Shown piece after piece: positions 16,287 through 26,118 of a DNA stretch of 64,000 nucleotides. The DNA lies in contig CAZJRB010000001.1 in assembly GCA_964547995.1 (NCBI GenBank), positions 1 through 64,000 of the forward strand, written 5' to 3'. Both the position numbers and the translations under genes were made by a program. This DNA comes from CAZJRB01 sp964547995 (GTDB lineage: Bacteria > Planctomycetota > Planctomycetia > Pirellulales > Thermoguttaceae). Every line of letters begins with the position of its first letter. Positions within the stretch are counted from its first letter, which is position 1. A model generated the notes under the pieces. That model worked only from the letters and a program-made list of their open reading frames with translations. It was not told the origin of the DNA and ran no database searches.

Positions 16287-16607
16287 CTACTGGCTGTCGT
16301 CGATTGTATACGCGATTGCGATTACCAACCCCAGGGCGGCGATCACACTCGCAACGAGGATTACCATGACGATGGCGAGCGACTGCGACGGCACCTCGAG
16401 CCAACGGAGCGTGCCGAGCAACAAGGCCAACGCGAACGTGATGCCCAACAGCGTCTTGATGCCGAATTGCAGCGGGGGGCGATTGTCGGGCGGTTCGGGC
16501 GGCGCCGCCCGCTCTTGATCGGAACCCCCCGACGCAGTCGGGAGGCGTTCGTGCTGATCGTTACGCTGCGCAGTCGGGGGGCGTTTGTGTTGATCGTCAC
16601 GTTCCAT
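16287..16607 (-). CDS. Small two-helix membrane protein
   Basis: A 106-residue protein whose first ~45 residues are polar and contain an imperfect direct repeat (DDQHKRPPTA / NDQHERLPTA), matching a duplicated stretch of DNA. Two hydrophobic helices follow (about 48-67 and 76-98). The QFGIKTLLGITFALALLLGT segment resembles the first helix of many small planctomycete membrane proteins of unknown role. It starts 45 bp after the stop of the giant membrane protein and precedes the coiled-coil gene by 35 bp, so it was kept as a real gene. Confidence 0.65.
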   Translation of the reverse strand: MERDDQHKRPPTAQRNDQHERLPTASGGSDQERAAPPEPPDNRPPLQFGIKTLLGITFALALLLGTLRWLEVPSQSLAIVMVILVASVIAALGLVIAIAYTIDDSQ

Positions 16608-16652
16608 GGTTATTTTGAGTTGTCTGTTGTTCTCTGCGAAGCCGCAAGCGGC

Positions 16653-19600
16653 TTACTCCTCCCACTGTTTGAATCGTTCGACCGCAGCCAGCACGTCGTT
16701 GCGGCGCTTCTCGAAGACGGCGAACATTGCGATAATCGCGAGGCCCAGAATAATCAGGCAACTCCACAGGAGCCACATCTGGCCTTGCTGGATCGCCCCG
16801 TAATAGATCAAGCGAACAATGACCACCGAGAGGCACGCGAAGCCGAGGTAGAGGAACGAGCGGACTCGCAGGAAAATACCGGCCAGGACCCCGAGCACCG
16901 CCAGGGCGACGGTGATCAGCGTCGGGAGGATCGACTCGCCGATCCACTGCATGAACTCGAACGTCGACGAAACATAGATGACGCTCATGGCGACATAGCG
17001 GATTCCCACACGTTGTGACGCGCCCAGCCGGCGACGGTCGAGCTGCTCGGCCACGAGTGTGATCAGGGCAACCGGTATCAGCCAAAGCTGCGGGTGCTCG
17101 GTGAAATGCCAGTCCAGCCGGTGCCACAGGACCCAAAACCCCATGTTCGCGGCGAGGATGCCGGTGCCGGCCAGCACGATCGACTGCCTGCGAACCGCCA
17201 TCCATCCGTAAAACATCCCGACGACAAGCCACATCGCCGGGCTGTCGTAGCACAGACTGAATATCGGCTGGGAAGGCGCAAGCCAGCACTCGAACCAAAA
17301 ACCGGTTGCCGGAACGAGCGGCAAGAGCAGGGCGGTCCGCTCGAGCGGCTCGCTCAGCACCGGCAGACTGCGGCGGTGGAACCACTCGCTCAGGCCCACG
17401 CCGCCGAACGCCGCCGCCATGACGATCAGCATCCAGTATTCCCGGATAATCCCGAAATCGAACCAGTACCACCGGGTCAGCCCGAGGTGCAGGCACGTCA
17501 AGGCCACCAGCGCCTCGGCCACGTAGACGTACGCGGTCCGCCCCCGATCGCTGAGGCTGAGCGGGTCCCAGCGCGGCGTCACGGCAAAAGCGATGCAACC
17601 GGCGGCCAGTCCTGCCAGTGCGGCGGCAACGATCAGCACGGCCCAATGGGTCATCCTCACTTCGCCGTAGCCGACAACGAAGGATATTTCCTGAACAAGG
17701 ATTACGGCGAGCATTGCCAGCGCCAAACCGCCCAGCCATGGCACCGCGCGCCGGCCGCGGACGATCCAATCGGCCGCCGCGGGAAATATCTTTGCCAGCC
17801 CGAACCCCGCGAGCAAGGTAACCATGGCGGCCGAGACCATCAGGTTCACACTGCGATGGAGCCACGGGAAGTCGCCGGTCGGCGTGCCTTCCGTTGCATC
17901 GAGCGACATCCAACCGAGCGAGCTGCTCAGCAGGACGCCGGCGGCCAGGGCGGCATATTGCCAGCCGGCCCGCCATCGGCCCCTCGTTTGCCACGCCATA
18001 ACAATCGCAGCCCCCACGAGCATCAGCGCGGCGGAAGGTCCGGCTCGCCGCCCCGTCACGCCGAACAGGGCAACCGGTTCGAGCCGCTCCGTCAGATCGA
18101 ATAGGGCACGATGCGAGCCCGTCCCGTCCAACGAGTAGTCGATCGATATCCAAATCGCCAATCCGGCGGCCACGGCAGCCAGAAACGCCTGCGCATACGC
18201 AAACCATTCGACCAGCCAGCGGCCCTCCTCGCCGGGAATCCGCAGTAGCGTCCGGGTCCGCCGCATCTTCGGCAGGGCCCAACCGAGCGCTCCGGCTGCC
18301 AGCACGAAACCGGCAACCTCGTTTGCGGAGGCCCAAGCGAGAAACTTACCCGACAGGAAATCGCGGTAAACCCACTCCGTTCCCAGCGTTGCCAGGCCGA
18401 GAAAGTAGAACCCCGCCCAGGTGAAGTCCGCCCGGCGGTCCCAAAGACCGATTGCCAACGCGGCCGCCGTTGCCAGCAGGGCAATCCACCCGAGTCGCCC
18501 TACGGTCAGGTGCGGCATGTCGGCCAGTTCGTTCAACACCAATACGGCCGCCAGGCCGAACAGCAGGGCCAGGCCGGCTTGCACCGCAAGGTGCGCAAAC
18601 GCCGCCGGGCGACCGCCAAACCGGGCGTGCGGCACGCGCACCGAAGGCAAAAAGTCCAGCAAGGACCATGCGATCGACGCAACCGCCAAGCAGATCGCGT
18701 TCACCTGCACCAGAGAAACGAGCGGGACGGGCAAGGACTGCCGGCAGTGCCACCAGGCAACGGTCCCGATGATGTTGAGCAGCAATCCCGAGACGAAGAC
18801 GTATGCCGGCCGGCGACCCCAGACCGCTATGACGCCGGCCATCAGACTCAAGGCTACCATGGCCCCGAAGTGCCACGCCAGGCCGGAAAAGTCGGCGTGG
18901 GCGTAGGTCACCGACAACCACAGCACCGCCGCGCCGATCACGGTAACCCACGCTTGAATCGTAACGCCCGGCAAGAGCAGCGGCCCGGTCGCCGTCGAAG
19001 ATGCCTTCCAAAGGAAGAGGCTCGATCCGGGTGTGGCGTCCTGCGATGCCAGCCGGAGTCTCCGGCCGAGAATGCCCAGAGCAAGCAGGATGCCGGCAAC
19101 GGCCGTCCAGGCGGCGATAAGCGTGTTGTATTCGAGCCATCGGCCGTCCCACGGCTTCGTGAAGTTGCCCGTGTGGCACGCAATCAACACGCCTGCGCCG
19201 AGTCCCAAGCCGGCGAGCACATGGACCAGGTTGCCCGGCAGTGTCTGCCGCATGTACCACGCGGCGGCCGCGGTGGCCAGCAGCAACGCGATCCAACCGG
19301 GGCCTTGGGCCAGATCGACCATCCACTTCTCCATGTATTGCGGCTGCCCTAACAACCAGATCACCGGCACCATCAGGACCACGATGTTTCCGAGGACCGG
19401 CAGGGCTGCTTGAATTGCCAGCAGCGGGCTTTCGCCGAGCCGTAATTCGCGGAGTTCGTAGAGCCGCTTTCGCACGGCGAGCCAGACCAACGCGACGGCG
19501 GCCGACGCGATCACGTTTGCTTGCAGCAGTTGCAACCACCAGTCTTCAAAGTAGTCCGCACGGCGCACATACCAGACCAGTAACGAAGCGGCCACGTTGC

Positions 19601-22600
19601 CCCCGAGTGCGGCCGAAAAGGCCCACCCCTCGCGACGTCGCCAGACGGCCATGGCCGCCCCGGCCAGGCTCGCGATCGAAATCGCCACCGCCGCCCAGAG
19701 CATGTCTTCCCAATTGCCGCCCAGCGGTGCGTGCAGCAGCGCCGCCTTCAGCCCCAGCAACACCGCGAGAATCCCGGCAATGCGAACCCACACGGCGGCC
19801 AACCGGATGAGCGCCTGCGGCGGGCCCTGGGCCTCCGGCAGCGTCCGCTGAGAGGCCACCCACCACGTGGCCGAGACAATCAACAGTGCGTACATGGCCC
19901 AGCCGAGCATCAGCGTGCGATACCCCCAGGCCGCTTCGTAGCCGAACGCATCGGCACAGGCAGTGACCGAGCAGGCCAACAGCCCGATCGCCGTCATGCC
20001 GACCAGCCCGACCATCTGCGGACGCAGGGCCTTGCCGGCTTGAATCCGGCGATAGGTCGCGGCGGCCACGACAAGGATCAAGGCAATCCAGCCTAACGGA
20101 TTTCCCGCCGTGGTAATCCACTCTTCTCCGGCGAAAGGATGAGTCAGTGTCAGTGCCAGCAGGGCGATGCCGATCAACACCAGGTTTCCGGCGGCGCCCA
20201 TTCCGATCTGGACGTTCATCATAATGCGCGCCGAGCGTGCGGCGGGCTCCTCGCGCCAGATGTTCAGCCGGCGGCGGACGACCAGCCAGGCAGCGGCCCA
20301 GACTGCCGCGGTAATCGTGGCAAGCTGGAACAGGGTCGCAAACTCCGGTGCGCCGAACGATTTCGTCGGATCCAGTGTGACTCTGAGAGCGTAACCCAGG
20401 ATGACGATTATCTCGGCGACCAACCCGCCGGCGAAGGCGTAGCCGCCGGAACGCTCGCGAATCGCATGGCCGACCATCGCGAGCATGACCAGCAGCAGCG
20501 GCACGATATAAGAGATGTTCGGGCCGAGACGATCGAACAGCGTACCGGTTTGCGGGCCGCTCGGCGAAGTGCCGGTGAGTTGAAGCAATGCGGCCAACAG
20601 CGTCAGTCCCAACACGGGCCCGGCGGTGGTGGCCAGGAGCGTGATCCTTGCGGCGCGTGCCCCGTGCGGCCCGGCGTCGACCCGGGTCTGCGTCTGCCGG
20701 CACCAGGCAAGCAGGTATTTTCGATTCCAAACGGCGATCGAACCGAGCGCGAACACGGCCGCCAGCCCCCATCGGGCGGCGGAGGCAACCGCCAGCGAAC
20801 CGGCGAATTGCCCGGCGATCAGGCACGCCAGCACCGCGGCCAGGAGCAGCGTGCCGATAAGCTCCTCCCGGCCCCAGTGTTCCCATAAGGCGACGATCAT
20901 CGCAGCGGCCAGCACGGCGAGCAGGATCCAGGCGTTTGGGCCGCCGGCCGCAAGCTGCGAAAGTTGCACCGTACCGGGCCGGGGCAACAACTCCTGCCAG
21001 ACACCCGGCAGAAGACACGCCGAGACCACCACCGTCAACATCAGCCAGATCACGACGTGGCGGACGATCCAGTCGACCGGCAGCCAATCGGGATCGAGTA
21101 ACCTCGAAAACACTTTGTCTTCGCGAGGGAGTCGCTGAGAAGCAGCTTCGCTGTTTGCCCATAAAGCCGCGACCGTTGGTCGCGCCAAGCGTTGCCAAAA
21201 ACCACCGCCACCGGGGTTCGGCGCGACCAACGGTCGCGGCTTTATGGCCGAGCCCCGAACTGCCGAAGTTGCTCCCGAGTGACCCCGAAGTACGATCCTC
21301 GCAATTGTGTAAGTCAACGCGAAGACCCCCAAGACGATACCGTACACGTGCAGACAATGGGGATTCAACAGGTTGCCCGGCAATTGCCACTGGCGATAGA
21401 TGAGCCAGGCGGTCGTGCCCAGCAGCGCGGCCGCCGCGAGCATCACCTGGTGCAGTGTAAATCGCTGCGGGCTTCGCTGCCCACACGCCAGGAGCAGGTA
21501 GAGCGCCGCGATGCAGGCCGCCGTCAACGCCGAGTACAACCACGCGAGATAGTCCGCCGGTGCGGCGTGGAAAACGTGCCATGCCTGGGCAATCACGGCC
21601 AGCCCGATTGTCAACGTCGCCAGCACGTCGGCCGCTTGCAACAACGGAACCCGATAGAAGTCGACCAAGGGGCCCGAGTCCGGCGGCCGGACTTCCACCT
21701 TCCATGCGTCGGGATCTTCCGACGGGTAGAGCCGATACAAGACGGCGGCGACCGCGCCCATCGCCAGTGCTTCGGCGCCGAGGATCGTTGCCCAAAGCGG
21801 GTCGAACGGTCTCTCGAAATACCACAGGAGCCACAACGAGGCTGCCGCCAGCAGGCCGAGCCCGAAGTAGCTCAGCTCGGCCCTTTGCCACCGGGCCACC
21901 AGCGCCAGGCTGCCGGCGCCGTAGATGCCGAACAGAATTGCGGCTTGCAGGACATCTGCACGGCCGGCGCCCGGAAACAGCCCGTGCATGGTGACCAGCA
22001 TCAACCCGAGCACGGCCACCACGCCGGCGCCGGCCGCGTAAAGCTTGCCGTCTTCGCGACGGTCGCGTCGCGCCAGCCACTCGGAAACCAGCCCGAACAG
22101 AACGAACATTCCGGCAAGCGCGGTGCCGCTTCGGGCGCTGACGGTCAAGCCCAGCATGTAGCGGTGCAGCCCCTCTCCCGACGAAATCAGCGATCGCAAC
22201 GACGGATCGAAGGTAAAATGGAACGCGGCCAGATAGGCGATTGCCGCGGAGGCCATGGCCCCGGCGTGCGCCGGCGGGAAGCGATAGCGGAAGGCCAGAT
22301 AGACGAGCCCGGCCGCGTTGACGGCCCCGACTACGAGGATTCCCAGCGGCTGCGGCCACGCCAATCCCAGGGCCACGACTTGCAACGACATCCCGATCAG
22401 AGCGATGGTCGTTCCCGTCGTGCAGTAGCCCGCCACGGTGTCGTCGTCGGTCATCCCGCGCGAGATCCGCAAACCCGAGACGGCCAGCGGAAAGGCCGTC
22501 AACGCAAGCGGCGCCGACAAGCAGTCCAGGGCGGCTTCCAGGCCGGCCTCCTTGGCCGCCAGCCACACCACCAACCCGAATGCCGTTGCCAGTGCAAAGA

Positions 22601-23843
22601 AGGCCGTTCCAACGTGTGTCAGCATGGCAGCGGCATCACCCGTATCGAGTTCCTTCTTGGGAGAAACCGTCAGCAGATAGCCCCAGACCGCTGTCACAAA
22701 AACCGCCGCGGGCAGGCACCCCGAGAAAACCACCCACCCGGGTGACGATCCGTCGACGACCAACCGTGGCGCCAGCAACACCATGGCGGAGTTGCCCAAC
22801 ACGGCCAACACCACCAACGCGGCCGCCCGGCGCCCGTTGGGTACCACCACCCTGGCCGCGAGATTCACCAGCCAGGCAAAAACCGCCAGCGATACCACCT
22901 CCAGGAATAACGTAAAAAGCGTCCATCCCTCCCGGCGGAATCCGGCCATCACCAGGAAGTTCAGCGGTACCATGATGATGGCGATGATCAGCAAAACGTG
23001 GCTGGTCGCCTCCAGCTTCCACCGGTGATGGGCATACAGCCCCACGCCGAAAATGGCCGACGTGCTCGTGGCGAAAATCAGGAACGGGGAATAGGGGATG
23101 GCCTCGATCTTCGACCAGAGACTCAACACCAACGCGATCGACGACCCGACGATCAACAATCCGCCGACCAGCTCGCCCCACCGGATGTTCCGCTCTTCCA
23201 TAAAGGCGGCCAGCATCTCGCCGAACGATTTGCGCGGGACGGGCGGCTCTGGCGGCTTCGCGACTCGTGGTGTCACAACTTCCGGCTTCGCAGCTTCCAT
23301 TGCCGCCGCTTGCGGCTTCGCAACGGGCATAGCCGTCGGCCGGGTCTCCTCGCGCTCTTCCGCACCTTCGACAAGGCGTTTCATTGCCTCGGATATTCGC
23401 CCGGCGCCGTCATGAGCGGCCGGGCGGACCGGCGGCGGCTCGACCTCTTTCCGCTCCTCCACTAATTCGGCGGTAACCACGTCCTCCGCTGGCCGGAACA
23501 ACTGTTGACGATACCGCTGAACCCGCGCCAGCAGGTTCTCGACCACCTGTTCTTTCAGGGCCCCTTTGTTGCCAAAGCGGCGTAGTTGGCGCTGGAGTGC
23601 GTCCAGGTCCTCCAGTTCCCGGGCCAGAAGGCCCTGCAGGTCACGACCGCACCAATCGCAACGGGTCCGCGCTCTCGACGTGGCGTGAGTGCAAAAGGGG
23701 CAAAGGCGTTTCTGTTGTTCCGCGAGCCGCTTCCGTCCGCCCGTGAAGATCAGCGAAAGCAGGACCCAAATCCCATGGCCGACTACGGTGATCACCGCGA
23801 GGATGACGAAGAGGACGAAGAGGGCTGTGAAGAGTGGTTCCAT
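16653..23843 (-). CDS. Giant polytopic membrane protein with N-terminal zinc ribbon (2396 residues)
   Basis: The N-terminus has one membrane helix (about 5-33), a four-Cys zinc ribbon (CPFC...CDWC, residues 48-65), a Gln/Glu-rich helical region and a Pro/Ala/Lys-rich linker. FMEERNIRWGELVGGLLIVG near residue 215 resembles the start of DUF2157/DUF2339-type membrane modules. The rest (about 225-2390) is dozens of hydrophobic helices, apparently repeated membrane modules with short loops. No transporter signature or catalytic motif was recognised. Residues about 866-895, in a hydrophilic loop, are encoded by palindromic element A2, which keeps the frame. The gene heads a three-gene run of membrane proteins. 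Function unknown; a structural, sensory or lipid-related role is possible. Confidence 0.82.
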   Translation of the reverse strand: MEPLFTALFVLFVILAVITVVGHGIWVLLSLIFTGGRKRLAEQQKRLCPFCTHATSRARTRCDWCGRDLQGLLARELEDLDALQRQLRRFGNKGALKEQVVENLLARVQRYRQQLFRPAEDVVTAELVEERKEVEPPPVRPAAHDGAGRISEAMKRLVEGAEEREETRPTAMPVAKPQAAAMEAAKPEVVTPRVAKPPEPPVPRKSFGEMLAAFMEERNIRWGELVGGLLIVGSSIALVLSLWSKIEAIPYSPFLIFATSTSAIFGVGLYAHHRWKLEATSHVLLIIAIIMVPLNFLVMAGFRREGWTLFTLFLEVVSLAVFAWLVNLAARVVVPNGRRAAALVVLAVLGNSAMVLLAPRLVVDGSSPGWVVFSGCLPAAVFVTAVWGYLLTVSPKKELDTGDAAAMLTHVGTAFFALATAFGLVVWLAAKEAGLEAALDCLSAPLALTAFPLAVSGLRISRGMTDDDTVAGYCTTGTTIALIGMSLQVVALGLAWPQPLGILVVGAVNAAGLVYLAFRYRFPPAHAGAMASAAIAYLAAFHFTFDPSLRSLISSGEGLHRYMLGLTVSARSGTALAGMFVLFGLVSEWLARRDRREDGKLYAAGAGVVAVLGLMLVTMHGLFPGAGRADVLQAAILFGIYGAGSLALVARWQRAELSYFGLGLLAAASLWLLWYFERPFDPLWATILGAEALAMGAVAAVLYRLYPSEDPDAWKVEVRPPDSGPLVDFYRVPLLQAADVLATLTIGLAVIAQAWHVFHAAPADYLAWLYSALTAACIAALYLLLACGQRSPQRFTLHQVMLAAAALLGTTAWLIYRQWQLPGNLLNPHCLHVYGIVLGVFALTYTIARIVLRGHSGATSAVRGSAIKPRPLVAPNPGGGGFWQRLARPTVAALWANSEAASQRLPREDKVFSRLLDPDWLPVDWIVRHVVIWLMLTVVVSACLLPGVWQELLPRPGTVQLSQLAAGGPNAWILLAVLAAAMIVALWEHWGREELIGTLLLAAVLACLIAGQFAGSLAVASAARWGLAAVFALGSIAVWNRKYLLAWCRQTQTRVDAGPHGARAARITLLATTAGPVLGLTLLAALLQLTGTSPSGPQTGTLFDRLGPNISYIVPLLLVMLAMVGHAIRERSGGYAFAGGLVAEIIVILGYALRVTLDPTKSFGAPEFATLFQLATITAAVWAAAWLVVRRRLNIWREEPAARSARIMMNVQIGMGAAGNLVLIGIALLALTLTHPFAGEEWITTAGNPLGWIALILVVAAATYRRIQAGKALRPQMVGLVGMTAIGLLACSVTACADAFGYEAAWGYRTLMLGWAMYALLIVSATWWVASQRTLPEAQGPPQALIRLAAVWVRIAGILAVLLGLKAALLHAPLGGNWEDMLWAAVAISIASLAGAAMAVWRRREGWAFSAALGGNVAASLLVWYVRRADYFEDWWLQLLQANVIASAAVALVWLAVRKRLYELRELRLGESPLLAIQAALPVLGNIVVLMVPVIWLLGQPQYMEKWMVDLAQGPGWIALLLATAAAAWYMRQTLPGNLVHVLAGLGLGAGVLIACHTGNFTKPWDGRWLEYNTLIAAWTAVAGILLALGILGRRLRLASQDATPGSSLFLWKASSTATGPLLLPGVTIQAWVTVIGAAVLWLSVTYAHADFSGLAWHFGAMVALSLMAGVIAVWGRRPAYVFVSGLLLNIIGTVAWWHCRQSLPVPLVSLVQVNAICLAVASIAWSLLDFLPSVRVPHARFGGRPAAFAHLAVQAGLALLFGLAAVLVLNELADMPHLTVGRLGWIALLATAAALAIGLWDRRADFTWAGFYFLGLATLGTEWVYRDFLSGKFLAWASANEVAGFVLAAGALGWALPKMRRTRTLLRIPGEEGRWLVEWFAYAQAFLAAVAAGLAIWISIDYSLDGTGSHRALFDLTERLEPVALFGVTGRRAGPSAALMLVGAAIVMAWQTRGRWRAGWQYAALAAGVLLSSSLGWMSLDATEGTPTGDFPWLHRSVNLMVSAAMVTLLAGFGLAKIFPAAADWIVRGRRAVPWLGGLALAMLAVILVQEISFVVGYGEVRMTHWAVLIVAAALAGLAAGCIAFAVTPRWDPLSLSDRGRTAYVYVAEALVALTCLHLGLTRWYWFDFGIIREYWMLIVMAAAFGGVGLSEWFHRRSLPVLSEPLERTALLLPLVPATGFWFECWLAPSQPIFSLCYDSPAMWLVVGMFYGWMAVRRQSIVLAGTGILAANMGFWVLWHRLDWHFTEHPQLWLIPVALITLVAEQLDRRRLGASQRVGIRYVAMSVIYVSSTFEFMQWIGESILPTLITVALAVLGVLAGIFLRVRSFLYLGFACLSVVIVRLIYYGAIQQGQMWLLWSCLIILGLAIIAMFAVFEKRRNDVLAAVERFKQWEE
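21160..21246. repeat. Palindromic element A2, 87 bp, inside the giant membrane protein gene
   Basis: Arms at 21160-21186 and 21220-21246 are perfect 27-bp inverted repeats, identical to those of A1 at 841-927. The 33-bp centre matches the A1 centre in opposite orientation at about 28 of 33 positions. The length is exactly 29 codons and contains no stop in the host frame, so the element is translated (SAIKPRPLVAPNP... and onward) without breaking the 2396-codon reading frame. Confidence 0.95.
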
Positions 23844-24268
23844 GGCCGATTTCGCTCACACAGTGAGGCTCGCCCGCCAAATCGCCGGTTACACCAACAT
23901 AGGGCTCGCGGCCGCGCACGATATAACGGAAAAAGGGGCGAATTGGGCGGTTCCGGCCCGATCGGGGGGCACGGTTAATCAATACACCGTAAGGTTACTG
24001 TCAACAATAGGTTACGTTGGCTCGCCCTGCAACCGTGGTAACTTCTTATGGGCTGGCGCTTATTGGCCAAACGGGTTGTTCGGGCGATTGTGTAATACAC
24101 TTTTGCGGCCTGTAACACCCCGCCCCTTTCCCGCCTCCTTGCGATACCTTGACAACGCTGCAATCCAACCGTTAGCATCGAGATATTAGGCAGCTACGCT
24201 TCCCCGCCTAAGATGCCGTTTAAGGCACACACCTTATTCTCCCCCTCAATCAATGGAGGATTCTTCGC
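23844..24268. other. Divergent intergenic region
   Basis: 425 bp between the giant membrane gene (minus) and the first AKR-fold gene (plus). It contains short related stretches (GGTTACTG, AGGTTACG) near 23990-24016 and a TTGACA at 24149-24154 whose best -10 partner at 17 bp (TTAGCA, 24172-24177) is poor. No gene was recognised. Confidence 0.45.
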
Positions 24269-25375
24269 ATGGCAGAGAAACTAACACGACGAGATTTTGT
24301 GCGGACGGGTACGGCGGCGGCCGCGGGCGTTGCGGCCGGGTTGACGCCCACATTGACCGTCGCGGCCGGAAATCCCAAGAAAGTCGACACCGGCAAAATC
24401 CTCAACTACAACCCCGACATGGAGTACCGCCGCTGCGGCAAGACCAACCTGATGGTCTCGGCCGTCTGCCAGGGCGGGCACTGGAAGCGGATGAACGAGC
24501 TGATACCCGGTTTGTTCAAGGGCAAAGGCTGGCTGAGCGCCGACCTGAAAAACAAAGACTTCGAGAAGAACCGCTACGACGTCGTTACCCGGCTCATCGA
24601 GCGCGGCATCAACTACATCGACGCCTGCACCTGCGAAGAGATACAGATGTACTCCAAGGCGCTGAAGGGCCGGCGCGACAAGATGTACCTCGGCTTCTCC
24701 CCCTACCAGAACGAGGTCCGACGGAAGGAATGGCGACCGTTCAAGAAGCTGCAGGAAAGCCTCGACAAGTGGATGAAAATCTGCGGGCAGGAGTACGTCG
24801 ACCTGTGGCGGATCACCATGATCTCGCAAAGCAGCAAGCACACCGAGGCCGAGGTCGAGGAGACGATGAAGGCGCTCGATTGGGCGAAGAAGAGCGGCAA
24901 GGCACGTTTCACCGGGATCTCCTCCCACGACCGGCCCCACATCAAGAAAATGATCGAAAAGTACCCCGACACCCTCGACGCCGTCGTCACGCCCTACACT
25001 TCCAAAACCAAGCTGGTTGCCGACGAGCACGGCCTTTGGGCGGCGATGAAGAAACACGACGTCGGCTGGTTCGGCATCAAGCCCTACTCGAGCGGCAAGC
25101 TGTTCAAGGGCAACGGCCTGCCGGGCAATCCCCAGTGGGAAGAGGACAACAAGATGGCCCGGCGGACCATCCGCTACATCCTCTGCAACCCGGCGATTAC
25201 GGCCCCGATCCCCGGCATGATTTGCCCCGAGCAGGTCGACAACGCCGCCATGGCCGTCAAGGAACGACGCGAATTGGATGAGAAGGAAAAAGCCGAGCTG
25301 GAGGAGGCGACCGACCGGGCGTGGGCCAACCTGCCCTACCACTACCGCTGGTTGAAAGACTGGGAATACGTGTAA
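24269..25375 (+). CDS. Tat-exported aldo/keto reductase-fold protein (1)
   Basis: A 368-residue protein. KLTRRDFVRTGTAAAAG at the N-terminus is a twin-arginine signal, so the folded protein is sent across the inner membrane. The rest follows the AKR TIM-barrel: MEYRRCGKTNLMVSAVCQGG, GINYIDAC, DWAKKSGKARFTGISSHD and a C-terminal VDNAAMAVKERREL segment. The Asp of the catalytic tetrad is present (YIDAC), but the Tyr position is Glu, the Lys strand reads GFSPYQ and the His position reads RITM. Classical NAD(P)H chemistry is therefore doubtful. GGAGG nine bases upstream supports the ATG. It begins a cluster with a tetraheme cytochrome and two paralogues. Confidence 0.82.
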   Translation: MAEKLTRRDFVRTGTAAAAGVAAGLTPTLTVAAGNPKKVDTGKILNYNPDMEYRRCGKTNLMVSAVCQGGHWKRMNELIPGLFKGKGWLSADLKNKDFEKNRYDVVTRLIERGINYIDACTCEEIQMYSKALKGRRDKMYLGFSPYQNEVRRKEWRPFKKLQESLDKWMKICGQEYVDLWRITMISQSSKHTEAEVEETMKALDWAKKSGKARFTGISSHDRPHIKKMIEKYPDTLDAVVTPYTSKTKLVADEHGLWAAMKKHDVGWFGIKPYSSGKLFKGNGLPGNPQWEEDNKMARRTIRYILCNPAITAPIPGMICPEQVDNAAMAVKERRELDEKEKAELEEATDRAWANLPYHYRWLKDWEYV

Positions 25376-25425
25376 CCAACCAAACGACCTTGCGTAATCT
25401 TGGTCCCGAAACAGAGGAGCTTCTG

Positions 25426-26076
25426 ATGAAGCACGGCGTTTACGCGGCGTTTCTGGTTTTGTCGTTTTCCGCCGCGGTGTCTTGCGTGATTCCGGGCGTT
25501 GGGCCGACGAGCGTTTTACTGACGGGCGCCGCCGAAGCGGCTCCACCTCCCTTGATTATCAACAAGGATAAGCCCCTCTTGCTGGAGGAACCGAAGCCGG
25601 CGGAGCCAGACGATCCCTGGGCGGCGCCCGAGGGGCCCGTGGCCGATAACCAGGCCTGCTTCGTCTGCCACGAGAACTACAAGGAAGAGCCGATGGCCGC
25701 CGACCACGCCAAGGTGAACGTCGGGTGCGTGAAGTGTCACGGCGAATCGCTGGAGCACCGCGACGATGAAGACAACATCACCCCGCCCGACATCATGTAT
25801 CCGCCCGAGAAAATCGAGCCGAGCTGCGTGAAGTGCCACAAAACGCACCTTTCACCGCCGGGCGAGCTGATTGCCCGGTGGCAGGAGCGATGCCCCGCCA
25901 AGACCGATCCCAAGACGATCGTCTGCACCGACTGCCACGGGCAGCACCGGCTGAAGCTCCGCACCGTCTGGTGGGACAAGAAAACCCGCAAGCTGATCAT
26001 CCGCGAGAAGGGCGAGCGGACCGAGCCGGCCGACGACCTCACCAAGGAACCAAAAACCGACCCCAAGAAGCAGTAA
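25426..26076 (+). CDS. Exported tetraheme cytochrome c
   Basis: A 216-residue protein with a Sec signal peptide (residues 1 to about 39, ending AEAA). It has four CxxCH haem-binding motifs: CFVCH at 78, CVKCH at 101, CVKCH at 134 and CTDCH at 167. The short spacing and extra His residues suggest a NapC/NrfB-like or class III-type multihaem electron carrier in the periplasm. GAGGAG six bases before the ATG fixes the start. It is 50 bp downstream of one AKR-fold gene and 42 bp upstream of another on the same strand, so it probably shares an operon and may carry electrons to or from these exported proteins. Confidence 0.88.
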   Translation: MKHGVYAAFLVLSFSAAVSCVIPGVGPTSVLLTGAAEAAPPPLIINKDKPLLLEEPKPAEPDDPWAAPEGPVADNQACFVCHENYKEEPMAADHAKVNVGCVKCHGESLEHRDDEDNITPPDIMYPPEKIEPSCVKCHKTHLSPPGELIARWQERCPAKTDPKTIVCTDCHGQHRLKLRTVWWDKKTRKLIIREKGERTEPADDLTKEPKTDPKKQ

Positions 26077-26118
26077 CCTCACCGCACTCCAAAGGCCTTT
26101 TCATCAAGGAGAAGAACC

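Noticed and set aside
19546..22566. Open frame of 1006 codons in another frame of the giant membrane gene
   Set aside because: It is Arg/Gly-rich and lacks any domain, whereas the 2396-codon frame has coherent membrane helices and a zinc ribbon.
24149..24177. Promoter for the first AKR-fold gene (TTGACA, 17 bp, TTAGCA)
   Set aside because: The -35 is perfect but the -10 is poor; kept only as a remark in the intergenic entry.
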